DNA from: Bryobacterales bacterium
GTDB lineage: Bacteria; Acidobacteriota; Terriglobia; Bryobacterales; Bryobacteraceae
Direction: 5' to 3'
Length of the DNA: 10,123 nucleotides
Assembly (NCBI GenBank): GCA_003132865.1
Contig: PKYZ01000230.1
Location: forward strand, 1 to 10,123
Below, piece by piece: positions 7,313 to 10,123 of this stretch; position 1 is the first letter of the stretch, and each line of letters starts with the position of its first letter. Under the pieces are notes generated by a model. The model saw only the letters and a list, made by a program, of their open reading frames with translations, made no database searches and had not been told where the DNA came from. Both the position numbers and the translations under genes were made by a program.

Positions 7313-8001
7313 TTGCGGGGGGCATTGGCGGTCGCGCTCCTGTGGCTCGCGGCCGATCCATTCGCGGCCGAGCGGGACAGGATGGTCCGCGAGCAGATCG
7401 AAGCCCGCGGTATTCTCGACGCGGATGTGCTGCGGGTCATGCGGGATACGCCGCGGTGCCGGTTTGTGCCCGCACTGCTGCGAGCGCACGCCTGCGACGA
7501 TACGCCGTTGCCGATCGGACACGGCGCCGCGATCTCGCAGCCATTCATCGTGGCGTTGATGACGGAACTGCTGGAACCCGGCAGAGGGCACAGCGTGTTG
7601 GAGATTGGCACCGGCTCGGGATACCAGGCGGCGGTGCTGGCGTGACTGGCCCAGCACGTGTACACGATCGAGATCGTGCCGGAACTGGCGCGGTCGGCGG
7701 CCGCGCTGCTGGCCGAACTCGGTTACGCCAACGTGACCGTACGGCAGGGTGACGGGTACCGAGGTGGGCCGGCCGAGCGCCTTTCGATCGCATCATCCTG
7801 ACGGCGGCTCCGCCGGAAGTGCCGCAAGCGCTGCTCGATCAGCTCGCGCGCGGGGGCCGGCTGGTAGCGCCGGTGGGCAGTGCATTGCGGGGACAAGACC
7901 TGGTTGTGATCGACAAGACAGCCAGCGGCGCCATTCGCCGGCGCACGGCAAGCGCCGTGCAATTTGTCCCCATGGTGCATGGGCCGGACGAAAAGCCGTA
8001 G
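7313..8001 (+). pseudogene. pcm: Protein-L-isoaspartate O-methyltransferase, broken by TGA and a frameshift
   Basis: Pcm methylates isoaspartyl residues of damaged proteins using S-adenosylmethionine. The family signatures are all present but spread over two frames. The first frame gives [14 protein letters not shown], the [15 protein letters not shown] segment and the AdoMet motif [15 protein letters not shown], then an in-frame TGA at 7643-7645. Behind the TGA the same frame continues with HVYTIEIVPELARSA and VRQGDGYRG. The match then moves to another frame (a net loss of one base, or gain of two, between about 7763 and 7780): PFDRIILTAAPPEVPQALLDQLARGGRLVAPVG and FVPMVHG, ending at TAG. 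The first stop probably came from CGA to TGA. The start is uncertain: a TTG at 7313 would add a short hydrophobic leader ([13 protein letters not shown]), and an ATG lies at 7382. An active enzyme from this copy is unlikely. Confidence 0.85.
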
Positions 8002-8050
8002 AGCATGGGACTCTGGACCCCTCGCCCGCCACGATTCAATACGTGCGTGT

Positions 8051-8065
8051 AGACCATCGTGGTCT
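8051..8065. other. Small hairpin between converging genes
   Basis: AGACCA (8051-8056) pairs perfectly with TGGTCT (8060-8065) around a TCG loop. It is followed at once by the palindrome GGACGTCC (8066-8073). It lies in the 113-bp gap between the end of the pcm remnant and the end of the GH130 gene, where a two-way terminator would be expected. No T run follows closely on either strand (CTCTTTTG begins about 12 nt later on the plus strand), so termination is possible but not shown. Confidence 0.3.
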
Positions 8066-8114
8066 GGACGTCCTGCTCTTTTGTTGGGGATGGTCATGCT
8101 GGTAAACGGTCTTC

Positions 8115-9569
8115 CTAATTCATGGCAGCCAGCACCTCAGTGAGTGGGACGGTTGCGAAACGCGTGGCGTGATCGGCCAGACCATAGGGAATGATCAGCG
8201 CGCCGTTGTGGAGCAGCGCGCCGCAGGTATAAACGACATTGGGTACGTAGCCTTCACGCTCGTTCTGGTCCGGCTTGAGCAAGGGTTCGCGGAGACGGCC
8301 GATCACTTTGGCGGGATCATCGCGATCGAGGAGAAAGGCGCCGATGCAGTACTTTCGCATAGCGCCGACACCGTGGCTGAGGACCAACCATCCGGCGTCG
8401 GTCTCGATAGGAGATCCGCAGTTCCCGACCTGGACCAGTTCCCAGGGAAAAGTAGGTTTCAGGAGCACCCTGCGCTCATTCCAGAAGTGGACGTTGTCGG
8501 AAAACATCAGGTAGATGTTCTCGTTGTCCTGGCGGGAGAGCATGGCATAGAGGCCGCCGATCTTCCGGGGGAAGATGGCCATGCCTTTGTTTTCGGCGGC
8601 CGGACCATTCAAGGTTATGAATCGGAAAAGGAGGAAGTCAGGAGTCTCCACCAGTTCTGGCACCACGATCTTGCCATCGAAGGCGGTGAAGGTTGCATAG
8701 TAGATGTGGGTACCGTCCTCATTCTGGAAACAAACGAACCGCGCGTCCTCGATGCCGTTGCGTTGCGAGGGTGTGACTGGGAATAATATGCGCTCAGACA
8801 ACTGCTGCTCCGGCTGGAACCGGACCTCGTAGTTGGACCGGGCCAGCATCCAAATCCCCTGTGCCTCGTCTTGATCTTCCTGCGTCATTCCATCCGGCAG
8901 GCGGAACTGTTCAGCTTGGAGACTGGTGCGAAGCTCTTCCAGCGCGAACGATTTCCCGAGTTTGTTCATGACCCGGCGCGTTAATTCGCGAGTCAATCCA
9001 AGCTCAATGAGTTTCCGCGCGAACAGTTCCTTCTCATAAAGAGGGTTTGGGATTTGACGAGGCTCGGTGAGGAAGCCAGTGGGTGTTGATACCTCGATCC
9101 GATGATCGGGATGGATGATACCGGTTCGGAACGTGATGGAAGAAATGTGTCCTTCTCCGGTGGCGCGCAGGCTGAGAATGAACCGCAGGGAGCCAGTTGG
9201 CAGGTCCGTTTGATCGGGGTGCGGCACGATCGAGGGATTGAACAGCGCAGCGGATTCTAAAGAGTATTCGGCCAGGAAATAGGAGCCGATCAACAGTCGT
9301 CTTTGTTCGGAAATTTCCTCATCGGCCACCATCAACTCGCGGACTTGTTCGAAGCGTTCCAGGAAGACTTTGCGGATCTCCTGGTGTCTCTGGGAGAATT
9401 CAGCGGAGATTCCGTCCAGTAGGGCGCCGACCTGGTCTTCCGGCAGCGACATGATCCTGCCGATGATCCCGCCGACCCGTTGGGGATCCCCTGGATTGAA
9501 GGGCCGCAGAAGAACGCGTGACTGGTCGGGCTTGAGGATCGCGGCGGTTCGTTCGAGGTGAATTGACAT
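8115..9569 (-). CDS. GH130-family glycoside phosphorylase/hydrolase-like protein
   Basis: GH130 enzymes are five-bladed beta-propellers that phosphorolyse or hydrolyse beta-mannosidic bonds in short mannose- or mannose/glucose-containing sugars. The 484-residue protein has a mostly helical N-terminal part of about 230 residues, then the propeller. Signatures are GIEDAR (272-277, whose aspartate is at the place of the catalytic acid), YYATFTAFDG (290-299), NKGMAIFPRKI-GLYAML (327-344), NCGSPIETDAGWLVLSHGVG (383-402), VIGRLREPLLKP (422-433) and EREGYVPNVVYTCG (437-450). The long N-terminal segment marks a subgroup different from the ~330-residue classic enzymes. There is no signal peptide, so it is cytoplasmic. 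I cannot tell phosphorylase from hydrolase by eye. The ATG at 9569 has no obvious Shine-Dalgarno site, but a TATAAT lies about 53 nt upstream. It stands alone, with no visible sugar transporter or partner enzyme. Confidence 0.88.
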   Translation of the reverse strand: MSIHLERTAAILKPDQSRVLLRPFNPGDPQRVGGIIGRIMSLPEDQVGALLDGISAEFSQRHQEIRKVFLERFEQVRELMVADEEISEQRRLLIGSYFLAEYSLESAALFNPSIVPHPDQTDLPTGSLRFILSLRATGEGHISSITFRTGIIHPDHRIEVSTPTGFLTEPRQIPNPLYEKELFARKLIELGLTRELTRRVMNKLGKSFALEELRTSLQAEQFRLPDGMTQEDQDEAQGIWMLARSNYEVRFQPEQQLSERILFPVTPSQRNGIEDARFVCFQNEDGTHIYYATFTAFDGKIVVPELVETPDFLLFRFITLNGPAAENKGMAIFPRKIGGLYAMLSRQDNENIYLMFSDNVHFWNERRVLLKPTFPWELVQVGNCGSPIETDAGWLVLSHGVGAMRKYCIGAFLLDRDDPAKVIGRLREPLLKPDQNEREGYVPNVVYTCGALLHNGALIIPYGLADHATRFATVPLTEVLAAMN

Positions 9570-9621
9570 GGGATGGTTGTTCCAGGTAGTTTTGACGTCC
9601 GGGACGCCCTGATTGTACGTT

Positions 9622-9627
9622 ATTATA
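9622..9627 (-). promoter_or_regulatory. Probable -10 box (TATAAT) for the GH130 gene
   Basis: A perfect TATAAT reads on the minus strand from 9627 to 9622, giving a leader of roughly 45 nt before the ATG at 9569. No -35 consensus is seen at 16-18 nt. The box lies within an imperfect dyad, TGTA (9614-9617) to TACA (9626-9629), that could be an operator overlapping the promoter. Confidence 0.45.
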
Positions 9628-9667
9628 CACGGATGTCGCCCTCGATGGCGTTGCCCGTGCCTGCTAA

Positions 9668-9952
9668 CAGGCCTGGAACAGGCTGCACGAGTACATGGTG
9701 AAATCCCAAAGAGCAGTCTCGCACCGCCTGGATGTCAGGATCAAGTACGGCCGGAAACAGTCCTCTATCAGGGGTCGGAACAGGCGGGCTCAACACACCT
9801 CAAGACCCGCCCCCACGGGTCTGCCAGGACACACGATCTCGGAAGCGAGGCCCGAACCGTGTTCCAACTACCCTGGGTGGGCCGAATTTCCCAATAACAT
9901 CAATCACTTATGGGTTTACGCCTCAATGTTTGTGCAGCCTGTTCTTAGCCTG
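9668..9952. mobile_element. Possible MITE-like element bounded by 21-bp inverted repeats
   Basis: The left end (9668-9688) and the reverse complement of the right end (9932-9952) agree at 18 of 21 positions, including 13 identical bases in a row (9676-9688 against 9932-9944). The 285-bp segment between the outer ends carries no credible gene. That is the form of a small non-autonomous transposable element. No target-site duplication is apparent at the flanks and no transposase is in the window, so a structured RNA or a chance repeat are alternatives. Confidence 0.35.
9803..9822. other. Hairpin inside the inverted-repeat segment
   Basis: AGACCCG (9803-9809) pairs with CGGGTCT (9816-9822) across a 6-base loop. 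A competing pairing of GGCGGG (9783-9788) with CCCGCC (9806-9811) is also possible, so two folds exclude each other. No T run follows, so it is not a standard terminator. Confidence 0.35.
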
Positions 9953-9965
9953 ATCGGCGGAGTGA

Positions 9966-9983
9966 GGGCTGGTCGACCAGCCC
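9966..9983. repeat. Perfect 18-bp palindrome
   Basis: The sequence GGGCTGGTC is followed directly by its exact reverse complement GACCAGCCC, with no central gap. Such a site suits binding of a dimeric regulator or recombinase. As an RNA it could fold only with a shortened stem. It lies 14 bp outside the right inverted repeat of the MITE-like segment. Confidence 0.5.
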
Positions 9984-10123
9984 GGAAAAAGCATGTCCTG
10001 CGCCAACGACCTTCTCGATGCCCAGCGCCCTGAGCAGTCAGCCGATACCGCGCCCGAACGGGGCCGGCCGAACCGCCTACGCAGCCTTGCCGGAAGGACA
10101 CGCTCGATTCGAAACTCCAACGC

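Larger units (their letters stand above)
9570..10123. other. Region of 554 bp without a convincing gene
   Basis: Open frames of 61-112 residues exist on both strands here but overlap each other, are rich in Arg, Pro and Ser, and match no family I know. The supportable content is the GH130 promoter at the left, the inverted-repeat-bounded segment 9668-9952, a hairpin at 9803-9822 and an 18-bp palindrome at 9966-9983. The right edge (about 9990-10123) shows nothing I can identify and may be the degraded edge of something beyond the window. Confidence 0.5.

Noticed and set aside
8169..8786. 205-residue plus-strand frame opposite the GH130 gene
   Set aside because: It is a shadow of the GH130 coding strand, whose motifs are unmistakable.
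9613..9897. 94-residue plus-strand frame upstream of the GH130 gene
   Set aside because: It starts inside the putative GH130 promoter, overlaps other frames of similar length, has no family motif, and crosses the left inverted repeat.
9923..10120. 65-residue minus-strand frame at the right edge
   Set aside because: Its composition is rich in Arg, Ser and Ala, it contains the 18-bp palindrome, and it has no recognisable motif. It might be a decayed transposase end, but there is nothing to show it.

Overview
The window looks like a piece of a GC-rich Acidobacteriota chromosome, most likely of the Bryobacterales/Solibacter type. This is inferred from two things. One is a large TonB-dependent, Oar-like outer-membrane receptor with the ending typical of that phylum (RQIQFGLKLIF). 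The other is a mix of a Tat-exported conserved protein, an M19 dipeptidase and a GH130 enzyme. No rRNA, tRNA, CRISPR array or complete insertion sequence was seen.

Layout. (1) 3-2234 (+): the C-terminal ~740 residues of a TonB-dependent receptor that enters from the left edge, followed by a plausible hairpin/T-tract terminator. (2) 2364-2717 (+): a 117-residue protein of unknown function. (3) About 2690-3245 (-): a degraded phage-like patch. It holds a terminase-small-subunit-like protein that lacks its N-terminal DNA-binding part, plus a second, diverged copy of part of the same coding sequence just beyond its stop codon. (4) 3442-5882 (-): two adjacent paralogous genes of an unassigned family, 2 nt apart and probably one operon. 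The first lacks an export signal and the second has a twin-arginine signal. (5) 5881-7104 (+): a secreted M19 (membrane/renal) dipeptidase, divergent from the paralog pair. The two start codons share the same CATG. (6) About 7139-8001: two dead genes back to back. One is a PEGA-domain fragment on the minus strand. The other is a protein-L-isoaspartate O-methyltransferase (pcm) on the plus strand, killed by an in-frame TGA and a frameshift. (7) 8115-9569 (-): a full-length GH130 glycoside phosphorylase/hydrolase-like protein with a consensus -10 box upstream. (8) 9570-10123: no convincing gene, but a 285-bp segment bounded by 21-bp imperfect inverted repeats (MITE-like) and a perfect 18-bp palindrome.

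How the genes may work together. The receptor, secreted dipeptidase and GH130 protein fit uptake and breakdown of peptides and mannose/glucose-type oligosaccharides by a soil heterotroph. The sequence does not show that they form one pathway. Gene decay (pcm, PEGA, terminase-like) concentrates in the gaps between intact genes, which suggests a region that collects insertions and deletions. I found no clear new defence or mobile system. The best candidates for undescribed biology are the paralog pair with its shared-start divergent promoter region, and the small inverted-repeat element at the right end.
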